From contig JAZKAS010000006.1 of the NCBI GenBank assembly GCA_040389005.1, positions 1-52,558 of the forward strand: a stretch of 52,558 nt of DNA, in the 5' to 3' direction. The stretch comes from JAGOUN01 sp040389005 (GTDB taxonomy: Bacteria; Pseudomonadota; Gammaproteobacteria; JAGOUN01). Shown here piece by piece: positions 8,160 to 17,497 of this stretch (position 1 is the first letter of the stretch; the number at the start of each line of letters is the position of its first letter). The position numbers were made by a program, and so were the translations under genes. The notes beneath the pieces are model-generated. The model did not search any database and was not told the DNA's origin. It saw only the letters and a list, made by a program, of their open reading frames with translations.

Positions 8160-9032
8160 ATGATGAATATGGCCGTATCAATGGTTAAACAGCATGTATT
8201 TAAATATTATTTTCAACTCATGCGTTTCGATAAACCCATCGGCATTTATTTATTACTTTGGCCGACATTATGGAGCGTTTGGGCGGCATCACGCGGTTTT
8301 CCATCGATAAAAATTTTAATCGTATTTATTTTGGGAACCATTTTAATGCGCGCCGGTGGTTGCGTGATCAATGATATTGCCGATCGAAAAATTGATAAAC
8401 ATGTTAAACGCACCGAACAACGGCCATTAACGAGTGGTAAAGTTTCCTTAAAAGAAGCGTTAATTTTATTTGCAATATGTAGTGTTTTATCGTTTGTCTT
8501 GGTTTTGTTTCTCAATCCTATGGCAATTAAATTATCGTTTATTGGCATAGCGCTGGCGATTTTTTATCCGTTTACAAAGCGTTGGATCAATGCACCGCAA
8601 TTGGTTTTAGGGTTAGCGTTTGCGTGGGGAATTCCGATGGCATATGCGGCAACGCAAGAGCAACTTCCATTTTCATGCTGGTATTTATATGGTTTAGTAG
8701 TGATATTGTCGGTAGCGTATGACACGCTTTATGCAATGGCTGATAAGGCAGATGATTTGAAAATTGGCGTGAAATCAACCGCGATTTTATTTGGCGACTA
8801 TGACAAAAAAATCATTTTCATTTTGCAAATTATCGTTTGGTTGGGGTTGTTGATTTTTGGTTTTTGGCAGCATTATTCTTGGATATATGAGGCGTGGATA
8901 TTTTGTTCAATAGGATTTTTTATTTATCAGCAAAAACTCATTAAAAACCGTGAACCTGAAAAATGTTTCAAAGCGTTTTTGAATCATCATTGGTTTGTAT
9001 TGTGGGTGTGGATTGGTTTTGTTATCACCTAA
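8160..9032 (+). CDS. ubiA: 4-hydroxybenzoate polyprenyltransferase
   Basis: UbiA attaches the polyprenyl tail to 4-hydroxybenzoate at the inner membrane, using the product of the adjacent ubiC. The 290-residue protein has eight or nine hydrophobic helices and both aspartate-rich prenyl-diphosphate/Mg sites: NDIADRKID near residue 75 and DTLYAMADKADD near residue 190. Conserved QRPLTSG follows the first. Length fits the family. Several ATGs cluster at the start (8160, 8163, 8169); the later ones would also suit. The stop overlaps the convergent mrcA end by 4 bp. Confidence 0.95.
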   Translation: MMNMAVSMVKQHVFKYYFQLMRFDKPIGIYLLLWPTLWSVWAASRGFPSIKILIVFILGTILMRAGGCVINDIADRKIDKHVKRTEQRPLTSGKVSLKEALILFAICSVLSFVLVLFLNPMAIKLSFIGIALAIFYPFTKRWINAPQLVLGLAFAWGIPMAYAATQEQLPFSCWYLYGLVVILSVAYDTLYAMADKADDLKIGVKSTAILFGDYDKKIIFILQIIVWLGLLIFGFWQHYSWIYEAWIFCSIGFFIYQQKLIKNREPEKCFKAFLNHHWFVLWVWIGFVIT

Positions 9033-11158
9033 TATAAATCACTCAAATTAGAGTCTTGTTTTTCTTGAATATTATTTTTATCGGTTGGTGTATTGTGATC
9101 ACCTTCTTCAGGCGGTTCATTGCCTGCGCGAAATAGTTCAAACATAGAGGGTTGATGCGTTGCCGGAACGCGCAATCCGGTTTCTGGATCAATGCGCACA
9201 GAAATAATACCTTCCGGGCGTTTTAAAGAAGTTTCTGGTGTTCCGGCAAGTGCCGCGCGCATAAAATCAATCCAAATGGGAAGGGCGGCACGCGCACCAT
9301 ATTCGCTGAGTGATTTGGGTGCGTCATAACCGACCCAAACGACCGCGATAATATTTTGATTAAAGCCTGAAAACCAACCATCATGTTGATCATTACTTGT
9401 GCCTGTTTTTCCGGCAAGATCTTGGCGATTTAAAATGCGTGCTTGCTTTCCTGTGCCGCGACCGACGACATCTTGCATCGCTGAGTTTAATAAATACACA
9501 ATTTGTGGATCCACCACTTGATTCGCACATTGATATTCTGCGATCGATTGATCCAGCACATCTTCATTGGTTTCGCACAATTTAACTCTCTTTGTTTGAT
9601 AAAGAATTTCGTGACGATCGTTAGTAATGGATTTGATTAAAAAAGCATCCAGTTGATATCCGCCATTGGCAAAACGTGAAAAACTATTCGTCAATTGCAG
9701 CGGCGTTAAATCAGGTGTACCTAAAGCTAATGATAAGCCGGGAGGCATTTGTTTGGGGTCAAAGCCAAATTTTTGTAAAAATTGAATCGTGTAAGGAATG
9801 CCAGTTTGTTGCAAAATCCGAATAGAGGCAAGATTGAGTGAATCGACCAAACTTTCACGCATACGCACCGAGCCATGAAATTTATGATCGTCATTTTCTG
9901 GTCGCCAAATTTGGCCGCTACCATCATCAATGACAATGGGCGCATCGTTTTCAATGCTAGCGAGTGTCATGCCTTTGGAAATTGCTGCAGCGTAAATAAA
10001 CGGCTTAATACTCGAGCCCACTTGACGATGTGCTTGTGTTGCGCGATTAAAATGGCTCTTGTTGAAATCAACGCCGCCGGTCATTGCAAGAATTGCGCCA
10101 GTTTTTGGATTCATCGCAACCAGCGCACCTTCTACGCTCGGCGTTTTATCGCCATGACGATGATTGTAAGCGGCGAGACCGTCTGCAAGGGCGCGATTCG
10201 CTTCGCGTTGTAAGCGGCTATCAATAGTCGTGTGAATATTCAGGCCCTGGCTATAAATAGCATCGCCATATTTTTCATACAGTTGATTGCGAATCATTTC
10301 GGCTACGTAAGGTGCTTCTAGCGAAACGCTTAAGCCGTGGTATTTTTCAGTGAGGGGTGCTGCATCTGCTTCTTGAAACTCCTCAAGCGTAATGGATTTG
10401 TTTTCAAGCATGCGTGATAAGACATGATGACGGCGTTCTTTGGCTTTTTTAGGATTCACAATTGGATTTGCGGATGAAGGTGCTTTGGGTAAGCCCGCCA
10501 GCATGGCGTATTCTGCCAACGTTAGTTCATTCAATGATTTGCCATAATATACTTGTGCCGCTGCGCCAAAACCATAAGCGTGTTCGCCTAAGAAAACTTT
10601 ATTAAAATATAATTCTAGAATAGCTTGTTTTCCGAGGTCATGATCAATTTTGATTGCCAGTAAAATTTCGTTAAATTTTCGCGCGAAAGTTTTTTTATTC
10701 GATAAGAAAAAATTACGCGCTACTTGCATAGTAATCGTGCTGCCACCTTGGCTTTTACGTCCGGTTGACACTAGGACAACCGCTGCGCGTGCAAGGCCAA
10801 GAAAATCGACGCCAGGATGTTCGTAAAAATGCTGATCTTCCGTTGCGAGCACGGCATCAATTAATGGCTGTGGAATATCTTTGTAAAGCACCGGAATGCG
10901 GCGAATATCACCAAATTCGGCTATCAATTCGCCGTCGCTGGAGAAAATGGCCAGGGGCGATTGCAGGTGCACGGTTTTTAAAGAATCCACCGAAGGTAAA
11001 CAAAATGAAACATAGGCGAAAACCAGTGCAATCGCTAGTAATGCGGCTAATGCGCAACTTGCAAAGCATTTGAAAATGAAGCTGAAAATTTTAGATAGCA
11101 TCATAATATAAGGCGCGGCTGATCGTTTTGTTTCTACTAAAGGGGATTCTAGCATCAC
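9029..11158 (-). CDS. mrcA: Class A penicillin-binding protein 1A (bifunctional peptidoglycan synthase)
   Basis: A 709-residue bifunctional enzyme. It has a cytoplasmic/transmembrane N-terminus (hydrophobic stretch about residues 28-52), a GT51 glycosyltransferase domain with ATEDQHFYEHPGVD and GGSTITMQVARN, and a transpeptidase domain with the SxxK motif in GSSIKPF, an SLN triad and KTGTS. It polymerises and cross-links peptidoglycan in the periplasm. The family often reaches about 800 residues; the shorter length here suggests a reduced non-catalytic insertion. Internal ATGs at 11104 and 11101 are alternative starts. It is divergent from the pil remnant, the usual mrcA-pilMNOPQ arrangement of gammaproteobacteria. 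Confidence 0.95.
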   Translation of the reverse strand: MMLESPLVETKRSAAPYIMMLSKIFSFIFKCFASCALAALLAIALVFAYVSFCLPSVDSLKTVHLQSPLAIFSSDGELIAEFGDIRRIPVLYKDIPQPLIDAVLATEDQHFYEHPGVDFLGLARAAVVLVSTGRKSQGGSTITMQVARNFFLSNKKTFARKFNEILLAIKIDHDLGKQAILELYFNKVFLGEHAYGFGAAAQVYYGKSLNELTLAEYAMLAGLPKAPSSANPIVNPKKAKERRHHVLSRMLENKSITLEEFQEADAAPLTEKYHGLSVSLEAPYVAEMIRNQLYEKYGDAIYSQGLNIHTTIDSRLQREANRALADGLAAYNHRHGDKTPSVEGALVAMNPKTGAILAMTGGVDFNKSHFNRATQAHRQVGSSIKPFIYAAAISKGMTLASIENDAPIVIDDGSGQIWRPENDDHKFHGSVRMRESLVDSLNLASIRILQQTGIPYTIQFLQKFGFDPKQMPPGLSLALGTPDLTPLQLTNSFSRFANGGYQLDAFLIKSITNDRHEILYQTKRVKLCETNEDVLDQSIAEYQCANQVVDPQIVYLLNSAMQDVVGRGTGKQARILNRQDLAGKTGTSNDQHDGWFSGFNQNIIAVVWVGYDAPKSLSEYGARAALPIWIDFMRAALAGTPETSLKRPEGIISVRIDPETGLRVPATHQPSMFELFRAGNEPPEEGDHNTPTDKNNIQEKQDSNLSDLY

Positions 11159-11284
11159 TTATGCAGCGCTACACTAAAAATAAAGTTGATTTTAGCAAAA
11201 AATAAGGCACAATTCTGTCTTCCCGCCCGTATTGCCTTATTTGGCCTTTTTATATCCATTACCATCAACTTTATCAAGGCAATT

Positions 11285-12091
11285 ATGTCTCCATCGCCTA
11301 TTGTTTGGGTGTCATTTGATCAAGTAATCGTTACAGAAACGAAAGTTCCATGCGCGTTTACAGAAGATGACATTTTACATTATGTTCTTATTGAGCAAGC
11401 GCAGTTATTTCCCACGCTTGATCAGGAGATTTATTTTGATTTTTTAGTAAAAAACGTGGATGAAGATAATAAAAAAATTGTCATTGCTGCGTGTAATAAG
11501 AAAAATTTCTTGGATTTAGATTCGTCAACGCTTTTTTTGAAAATAGAAGATCAATCTTTTTCAGCGCTTAACTTATTGCCCTGGCGGCAGCGTAATAAAA
11601 AACTTGCGCATAAAAGACAGTTAAAAATTTTAGCAATAGTGATTGTTGGCACGAGTATTTTGATGCTGCTGCTGAGTTTATGCTTCATTCATCAAAAGCA
11701 TCAAGATAAAAAGCGTGCCATAGATTTGTCATATAGAAAAAAAGTTATTATCGCACAATTAAGTGCTTTAGAAAAATCTAATCAAGAAGTTCAAACACTT
11801 ATTGATCTCTGGGGGAATGAAATCAGCAATGCACGTCATTCGTTGAATTTAGAAGCAGCGTTAAAAACAGTTGAATTTCAGCGCCCTGAGAATTTAATGC
11901 TTGATAAAATAACTTGGAAAGAAAATAAGTTATTAATTAAAGGACGATCAAAAACAAGTTCAGCCATTAAAATATATCTTAAAAATTTATCTGAAAATGC
12001 GATGAATGCACAGTTAAAGTTTATAGGAAACGCTATCAATCAAGAGTTTTCGATACAATTTGAAATTGAAATCAGGGATAAAGAAAAATGA
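11285..12091 (+). CDS. Truncated PilM fused to PilN (type IV pilus assembly)
   Basis: About 268 residues from the ATG at 11285, which follows an AAGGC stretch; the frame is open back to a TTG at 11186. The first 75 or so residues match the central part of PilM: VTETKVP, a run of acidic residues, and a YFDFLVKN...IVIAACNKKNF block. PilM's N-terminal ATP-binding part and its C-terminal half are absent. Directly after comes the PilN signature ALNLLPWR, a transmembrane helix, a coiled coil and a periplasmic domain. In intact systems PilM is a separate cytoplasmic ATPase-fold protein that binds the PilN N-terminus. Here the two are one polypeptide. The position divergent from mrcA and ahead of aroK is that of pilMN. 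Whether it still works is unknown. Confidence 0.65.
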   Translation: MSPSPIVWVSFDQVIVTETKVPCAFTEDDILHYVLIEQAQLFPTLDQEIYFDFLVKNVDEDNKKIVIAACNKKNFLDLDSSTLFLKIEDQSFSALNLLPWRQRNKKLAHKRQLKILAIVIVGTSILMLLLSLCFIHQKHQDKKRAIDLSYRKKVIIAQLSALEKSNQEVQTLIDLWGNEISNARHSLNLEAALKTVEFQRPENLMLDKITWKENKLLIKGRSKTSSAIKIYLKNLSENAMNAQLKFIGNAINQEFSIQFEIEIRDKEK

Positions 12092-12942
12092 AATTATCAA
12101 ACATATTTTTTCTGTCAACTCTGGTTGGGTTTTTTATTGTTTTTCTTATGCTATTTTTCGTCATCTTGCCCATTCATTATCGGCATATTTCATTAGAAAA
12201 AGAGCAGCGTATATTGAATATGACGGAGAAAAAAGCTGCGCTTATAGCGAAAGTGATGGCTAGGAATTCAGAAAAAATCTCTTTCTTGCAAGATCAGCTT
12301 CAGGCAAAGCCACTATTACCTTTTATTGAAGAAGCATTGAATGTGAGTCAGTTGTCGATCGAATCTATAAAGCCTGATCAGGGAAATGAGCATAATGAAT
12401 TTCATTTAAGTATAACGGGTGAATATCGCGCGTTATTAAATTTTCTTTCATTGCTTTCACGGCAGCCAAATACCCTTATTTTGACAGATTTGTCGGTAGA
12501 AAAAAATCATATGGAAGTTATTTTAAGAAATGATAATAAAAAAAATACCGCAACAAAAGCAAAGGGCCATTTGAGTCTTCTAACGCGATTGACTGCTGCA
12601 CTTGCTGTTGTCACCGTCCCGGCCTTTTCAGTTAACACAACATTAGCATTAGAAGATGTGCAATCGCCTTTTGTATCGCGAGTTTTTCCTAAAAATAAGG
12701 GCGGTCCTTTTCAGTCATTGGAGGGGACTCATTGGTATTTATCGGGAGAGGTTCGCAAGAACGGTATTTTGCTTGGAATTTTTCTTGAAGCGGACAATCA
12801 TTCACAATCGCATTATTTTGGAATTAATTTGCCGTGGGAAAATAGTCATTGGCGCGTCGCTAATATTACTCGACATACCGTTATTTTTGAGGCACCAAGA
12901 AAACATATTCGCTGGAGTTTATCTTATAAAGATAGGCCCTGA
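12088..12942 (+). CDS. PilO-PilP fusion-like protein
   Basis: 284 residues, overlapping the preceding gene by 4 nt (ATGA). Residues 8-28 form a transmembrane helix, then a coiled coil, then a PilO-type domain (SITGEYRALLNFLSLLSR, residues 108-125). A second hydrophobic segment at about 163-187 resembles a PilP lipoprotein or signal segment. It is followed by a PilP-like beta domain (VQSPFVSRVF near 191-200, LEGTHWYLSGEV near 211). I read it as pilO and pilP joined in frame. PilO pairs with PilN and PilP links to the PilQ secretin in intact machines, but no pilQ is encoded next to it. The 3' end overlaps the convergent gene at 12924. Confidence 0.6.
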   Translation: MKLSNIFFLSTLVGFFIVFLMLFFVILPIHYRHISLEKEQRILNMTEKKAALIAKVMARNSEKISFLQDQLQAKPLLPFIEEALNVSQLSIESIKPDQGNEHNEFHLSITGEYRALLNFLSLLSRQPNTLILTDLSVEKNHMEVILRNDNKKNTATKAKGHLSLLTRLTAALAVVTVPAFSVNTTLALEDVQSPFVSRVFPKNKGGPFQSLEGTHWYLSGEVRKNGILLGIFLEADNHSQSHYFGINLPWENSHWRVANITRHTVIFEAPRKHIRWSLSYKDRP

Positions 12943-14114
12943 GTTTTTTTGCGCTCTTGCTTTTGTTTATAATTTTTATATGCTTTTGATACCCGTTTAA
13001 AATTATTAATCATCTCTTCTTCGCTTTGAGCAATATTTTTTACTCCTCTTGGAAGCCAAGAATAGTCATTATTATTCTCACGAGTTCCGGGAATATACCC
13101 TTTAAACGCACTTAATAATCCTAGTTGTGCGAAACTACCACATTTATTTTTCGTATTCCAACATCCTCTTGGAGCAAAAGCAAGCCGATAAATCGTAGGG
13201 CCTGTCGTATTAACCACGGATCTTATGTACATTTCTTCTCTTTTTCTTTCAGCCACAATTGAAGGTGTATCTACTATCTTACTCTCTTGCTTTTTGTAGC
13301 GCATGTCTAATTTTTGAAGCTCAGCAAAATTTAAAGGCTTTTGAATAATATCTTGTATGGCCTCAGGGTGTAATTGTTGAATAAAAAAACGAAAAGTTCG
13401 AATAGAAAATTTCGCGTGCAAACTCTCGAGTAGTAATTTTTCATGCCATTGCCCATGGTCTAAAGATTCGTCTTCGTCGATAGAGGTAATTGGCTTTATA
13501 AAAGAAAACTTGCCAGTGCATTTAGCAATCATGGTGCGCTGAAGAAGATTCATTAAATTTTCGCCAGCTTTTGAATTTGAGACAGCAATAATATCACTAG
13601 CATAATAAAGTTGATTTTCGAGAATGCCGCAGTTAATTAAGACAGGCTCTTTTAAAAAAATCATACTGCCTAAATTGTTGGTATTAATTGCTACATCAAA
13701 ATCTGTATACACTCCTAACGAGTAAACTGGGCTTAAGATTCGCAAAATATCGCTTGCGGCTGCCAAATTACCGCCGTTTTCAAGGTTATTTATTTCATCT
13801 TCGTACATGGAAATTAAAAACTTTTCTTCTTTTGTTTTGACTAGATGTCTTAAGTTTTTCATATCATGGGGTTTAATGTTATGTGTTTGGCAAAACTGAT
13901 GAAGAGACGCTATCGCTTCATCGGAAAGTAAGCGGCCGTCATATACTAAAGAAATTTGGTCGTCTGGGTTGGTTACGCGCGCTTTAATCAATCGCAATTG
14001 ATTGGTCAGGCTCATAAATTCATCTTTTCTTTTGCTTAACCATATTTTAACGTGTCTCTGTAGATCAAATTCGTGCAGTTCGTTTAATGTGCAAGAAAAA
14101 AAATTTATAGGCAT
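12924..14114 (-). CDS. DXD-motif glycosyltransferase-like protein (candidate effector)
   Basis: A 396-residue protein with no signal peptide or membrane helix. Residues 117-142 (LAAASDILRILSPVYSLGVY then TDFDV, DXD at D138-D140) match the sugar-nucleotide-binding block of the DXD glycosyltransferases that includes TcdA/TcdB-like toxins and Och1-like enzymes. The upstream section ending in LVYDG (about residue 60) fits the first strand of that fold. The C-terminal 200 residues are not recognised. This type of enzyme is common among Legionella effectors, and the gene occupies the place where pilQ normally lies. A cytoplasmic housekeeping role cannot be excluded. The start at 14114 lacks a clear ribosome-binding site. 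Confidence 0.6.
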   Translation of the reverse strand: MPINFFSCTLNELHEFDLQRHVKIWLSKRKDEFMSLTNQLRLIKARVTNPDDQISLVYDGRLLSDEAIASLHQFCQTHNIKPHDMKNLRHLVKTKEEKFLISMYEDEINNLENGGNLAAASDILRILSPVYSLGVYTDFDVAINTNNLGSMIFLKEPVLINCGILENQLYYASDIIAVSNSKAGENLMNLLQRTMIAKCTGKFSFIKPITSIDEDESLDHGQWHEKLLLESLHAKFSIRTFRFFIQQLHPEAIQDIIQKPLNFAELQKLDMRYKKQESKIVDTPSIVAERKREEMYIRSVVNTTGPTIYRLAFAPRGCWNTKNKCGSFAQLGLLSAFKGYIPGTRENNNDYSWLPRGVKNIAQSEEEMINNFKRVSKAYKNYKQKQERKKTQGLSL

Positions 14115-14397
14115 TATGGGTACTCTGTATGATTTTTCTACTTCGTTGCTCCTGCTTGAAGATATAGCATAAACTTTGAAAATTGCTGGGGTTCCGTTGA
14201 AATTAAGATCATGAAGAATATGAAGTAGTGTTATTCAGGGCGTCACCTTAAATTATGACTTGCTAAAATGTCCGTGAAAAAGGTATGATATCACATCGCT
14301 TGCTCGGTTTTAAAGTAAATATTCAACCAATCAGGCCATTTTTTTGTCATAATCCGCATAGAACAAGCAAAATCTGTTTAACTGTATAAGACTAAAT

Positions 14398-14928
14398 ATG
14401 AAGAAAGTGAATAACATTTTTTTGATTGGCCCGATGGGTGCCGGCAAAACGAGTATTGGTAAACTTTTGTCCAAAGAACTTGGGCTGCTATTTCTTGATA
14501 CAGATCATGAAATAGAAAAACGTACCGGCGTTGATATTCCGTGGATATTTGATGTTGAAGGTGAAGAGGGTTTTCGCAAACGTGAACGCGAAGTGGTAAA
14601 AGAGCTCGTTGAGCGCCAGGGTATTATTTTGTCAACAGGCGGCGGCACCATTGTCGACTCAGAAAGTAGAAACTTTTTAGCAGCACGCGGCGTTGTCGTT
14701 TATTTGCATGCGACCGTTGGACAACAATACGAACGTATTTATAAAGATACCAAAAGACCCCTCGTTTCTTCTGACAATCCTCAAGAGGCACTTAAGAATT
14801 TATTTGCACAGCGTGATTCACTGTATCGTGAAATAGCTGATGCGGTATTTGAAACGGATGATAAAAGCGTCCATCGCGTAGTCAAAGATATTATCGATTT
14901 TTTAGAAGCCAATGAATATCGTCTATGA
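14398..14928 (+). CDS. aroK: Shikimate kinase
   Basis: AroK phosphorylates shikimate at the 3-hydroxyl in aromatic amino acid and chorismate synthesis. The 176-residue protein has the P-loop GPMGAGKTSIG at residues 11-21, the shikimate-binding DTDHEIE near residue 35, and STGGGT near residue 80. The lid region carries KRPLV. Length is typical. It is followed by aroB after about 110 bp that include a hairpin repeat. In related genomes aroK-aroB follows pilQ, and here the pair is retained although pilQ is gone. Chorismate made here also feeds UbiC. Confidence 0.96.
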   Translation: MKKVNNIFLIGPMGAGKTSIGKLLSKELGLLFLDTDHEIEKRTGVDIPWIFDVEGEEGFRKREREVVKELVERQGIILSTGGGTIVDSESRNFLAARGVVVYLHATVGQQYERIYKDTKRPLVSSDNPQEALKNLFAQRDSLYREIADAVFETDDKSVHRVVKDIIDFLEANEYRL

Positions 14929-14948
14929 TTTTTTTATCCACTTGTGGA

Positions 14949-15018
14949 CGTCATTGTGAGTATTCGAAGCAATCCATCCTAAAGAAAAGATAGATTGCTT
15001 CGAGTACTCGCAATGACG
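14949..15018. repeat. Palindromic hairpin repeat, family A, copy 1
   Basis: A 70-nt imperfect palindrome between aroK and aroB: CGTCATTGTGAG at the left end pairs with a right end ending CTCGCAATGACG, and GAAGCAATC pairs with GATTGCTTC. It is the same family as 30525-30598 and 45480-45557. The left arm carries changes (GTGAGTATT for GCGAGTACT) that weaken the stem. The aroB ribosome-binding site starts just after it. Confidence 0.85.
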
Positions 15019-15040
15019 ACAACGCGAGGTTTGAGTGCAC

Positions 15041-16114
15041 ATGTTAACGGTTAATCTTGCACAACGTTCTTACCCTATTCATATCGGTCATTCTATTTTT
15101 TCTCAAAAAAAACTTTGGCAGCAATTAATTGCTGGTTCGCAAATTTGCATTGTGACCAATGAAACCATTGCGCCACTTTATTTATCTCCATTAATAGCTA
15201 TTTTTTCTGAATATCAATGTGACGCTCTTATTTTACCCGATGGCGAAGTGCATAAAAATGTGGAACATTGGCAAAAGATTTTTGACCATCTGATTTTGCA
15301 TCATCATAAACGTAACACAACATTGATTGCATTGGGCGGCGGTGTGATTGGCGATATCACCGGATTTGCGGCGGCATGTTATCAGCGCGGCGTTAATTTT
15401 ATTCAAGCCCCGACATCGTTATTAGCACAAGTCGATGCATCGATTGGCGGCAAAACTAGCATTAACTATCAGTATCAAAAAAATTTGATTGGCGCTTTTC
15501 ATCAGCCAAAAGCGGTAGTTATTGATATTGCTTTTTTATCAACATTGCCTGAGCGAGAATTTCGTGCAGGATTGGCTGAGATTGTTAAATATGCCTTGAT
15601 TCATGACGTGAATTTTTTAAATTATTTATGTGAAAATATAGATAAAATATTGGCTCGTGCTACGGATGTTTTGACTTATATTGTTGAAATGAGTGTTAAG
15701 ATAAAAATTGATTTTGTTGAACAAGATGAACGTGATGAAACAGGACGGCGTGCGCTTTTAAATTTTGGCCATACGTTTGGTCATGCGTTAGAAAGTGTCA
15801 TGAATTTCAATGTTTTGCACGGAGAAGCTGTGGCTTGGGGAATGCGTAATGCCTGTCAATTGTCGCACCATCTCGGACATTTGTCGCATGAAGATGTGGC
15901 CAAGATAGAAAAATTATTAGAGGCGTTTGATTTGTTGATCCAGGTGCCGAACACGATCACGGCTAATGAATTATTAAGCGCGATGACGCATGATAAGAAA
16001 AATTCAGAAAATAAAATAACCTTTATTTTGTTGAAAAAACTTGGCGATGCGTTTGTCGCTGATTCAGTTGATTTGGTGACAATCAAAAAAATAATACAGG
16101 GAAATTTATGTTAG
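15041..16114 (+). CDS. aroB: 3-dehydroquinate synthase
   Basis: AroB converts DAHP to 3-dehydroquinate with NAD and a divalent metal. The 357-residue protein shows the NAD-binding ALGGGVIGD, the substrate region QAPTSLLAQVDASIGGKT, the metal-ligand stretch LAEIVKYALIHD, and the second ligand block NFGHTFGHALE. I chose the ATG at 15041, which has GAGGT about 11 nt upstream; a GTG at 15035 is the alternative. The end overlaps the following glycosyltransferase gene by 7 nt, suggesting translational coupling. Confidence 0.95.
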   Translation: MLTVNLAQRSYPIHIGHSIFSQKKLWQQLIAGSQICIVTNETIAPLYLSPLIAIFSEYQCDALILPDGEVHKNVEHWQKIFDHLILHHHKRNTTLIALGGGVIGDITGFAAACYQRGVNFIQAPTSLLAQVDASIGGKTSINYQYQKNLIGAFHQPKAVVIDIAFLSTLPEREFRAGLAEIVKYALIHDVNFLNYLCENIDKILARATDVLTYIVEMSVKIKIDFVEQDERDETGRRALLNFGHTFGHALESVMNFNVLHGEAVAWGMRNACQLSHHLGHLSHEDVAKIEKLLEAFDLLIQVPNTITANELLSAMTHDKKNSENKITFILLKKLGDAFVADSVDLVTIKKIIQGNLC

Positions 16115-16968
16115 TCGATATTATTATAGTGACGTATTTTTCTGCAAAAGAGATTCGTGCTTGCCTTGAGTCGTTAATGATGCAAACCGTTTTTCCGCAG
16201 TGTCATGTGTGGATTATCGACAATGATAGTCGTGATGATACGCTTCATGTTGTTGAGGCAGTTGTTTCTTCGAACATAACATTGTTGCCTTTAAAAGAAA
16301 ATATTGGCTTTGGTCGTGCAATAAATGAAGCGGCGAGGCAGGCGAAAAGTGAATTTATTTATTTGTTAAATCCAGATGCGCTGTTAACAACGCCGCAAGA
16401 TTTAGAGCGCTTAATTGCTTTCGCGCATGCGCATCCGCGCGCTGGTGTGATCGGCAGTCGTGTTCTTGAGCCAAGTGGCAAAGAGACAAAGCCGCGACAA
16501 TATTATCCGCAAGAAAAAAATATGCGAACCTCATTGGGTAATCTTCCAGGAGAATTTGCGTGGGTGATTGGTGCAAGTTTTTTATTGAGAACATCCGTAT
16601 TTAATCAAGTTCATGGGTTCGATCCGGATTTTTTCTTGTATGGCGAAGAAGTTGACTTGTGTTTGCGTATTCGCAAGCAGGGATTTGAAATTGCATTTGA
16701 CGGCGATGTGGTTGTCGAACATATCGGTAGTGCGAGCGCGAATCAACTGCCGAGCTATCAGAAAAAAATGTTAAAAGCGAAAGGGCTTTATTTGTTTTTG
16801 CAAAAACATTACCCCCTCAATGAAGTGCGTGCTTTAGCAAAGCGTAATGGGCGTCGCGCTCTATTTCGTTATTGGATGAATGCTTGTTTTTCACCGCGCA
16901 AAGCAAACATGTATCGTGCTGAACGAGATGCGGCGAAGCAATTTTTATCTCAGCCGACAGTGCCTTGA
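16108..16968 (+). CDS. Family 2 glycosyltransferase (rhamnosyltransferase-like)
   Basis: A 286-residue GT-A fold enzyme. It has the N-terminal VDIIIVTYFSA, an IIDNDSRD block near residue 46, NIGFGRAINEA near 70, and a LLNPDA motif at about 88-93 in place of the metal-binding DxD. A catalytic-type GEEVDLCLRIRK block near 185 completes the pattern. This is the layout of WbbL/RfbF-type rhamnosyltransferases, which build O-antigen or other surface polysaccharides at the cytoplasmic face of the inner membrane. Donor and acceptor are unknown. It starts inside the end of aroB. The 3' end overlaps the convergent lipoprotein gene by 19 bp. Confidence 0.85.
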   Translation: MLVDIIIVTYFSAKEIRACLESLMMQTVFPQCHVWIIDNDSRDDTLHVVEAVVSSNITLLPLKENIGFGRAINEAARQAKSEFIYLLNPDALLTTPQDLERLIAFAHAHPRAGVIGSRVLEPSGKETKPRQYYPQEKNMRTSLGNLPGEFAWVIGASFLLRTSVFNQVHGFDPDFFLYGEEVDLCLRIRKQGFEIAFDGDVVVEHIGSASANQLPSYQKKMLKAKGLYLFLQKHYPLNEVRALAKRNGRRALFRYWMNACFSPRKANMYRAERDAAKQFLSQPTVP

Positions 16969-17447
16969 TATAAAAGATTATCTTTTTTTGCATGTTCATA
17001 ATTTTTTGCTCTTGTTTCTGGTGACACAAATGGCTGTTTACTCATCAGTACAAGAACATGCGATGGATAGTAAGGTAATAAACTGCTGGTTAAATCAACG
17101 ACATTTCCGGGTAAAATAAACAGATCATTCGCCGCCCAATGATTCAGTGTGTTGGTAATCGCAATTGCGTTTTGCTTATATCCGGGTGCATCACAATCCA
17201 GTGCTAAGCGTCTATAATCGGCAGTTAAGAGAATCGCATCAGGATTAAGCTTGGTTTCAATGTCTCCATCATTCGTATCTGTGTTGATGATGCAGTGTGC
17301 GTTGGGGATAAACATATATGATTCGCTATTCACAATGGCGATATTGATGAATTTCTCTTGGCGAACGGTGTCGGCAGGATTGAAGTGCTGGCAGGCAGTC
17401 AATAAGCTTACAATAAATCCTGAAACTAGTACAAAAACTAAACGCAT
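16950..17447 (-). CDS. Predicted lipoprotein with a PEGA-like beta domain
   Basis: A 165-residue protein with a lipoprotein signal peptide: MRLVFVLVSGFIVSLLTAC, lipobox LTAC with cysteine 19. The mature part has a pattern seen in small PEGA-like lipoproteins: NAHCIINTD, later RRLALDCDAPGYKQ, where the two cysteines could form a disulphide. No enzyme motif is visible. It is probably anchored in the outer membrane, but the sorting signal is not decisive. The function is unknown. It is divergent from the iscS-like gene. Confidence 0.7.
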   Translation of the reverse strand: MRLVFVLVSGFIVSLLTACQHFNPADTVRQEKFINIAIVNSESYMFIPNAHCIINTDTNDGDIETKLNPDAILLTADYRRLALDCDAPGYKQNAIAITNTLNHWAANDLFILPGNVVDLTSSLLPYYPSHVLVLMSKQPFVSPETRAKNYEHAKKDNLLYQGTVG

Positions 17448-17497
17448 AAACGCCTCTCTTTTGGTATAATGAACATTCTCGTTGACTCGGAGTATTT

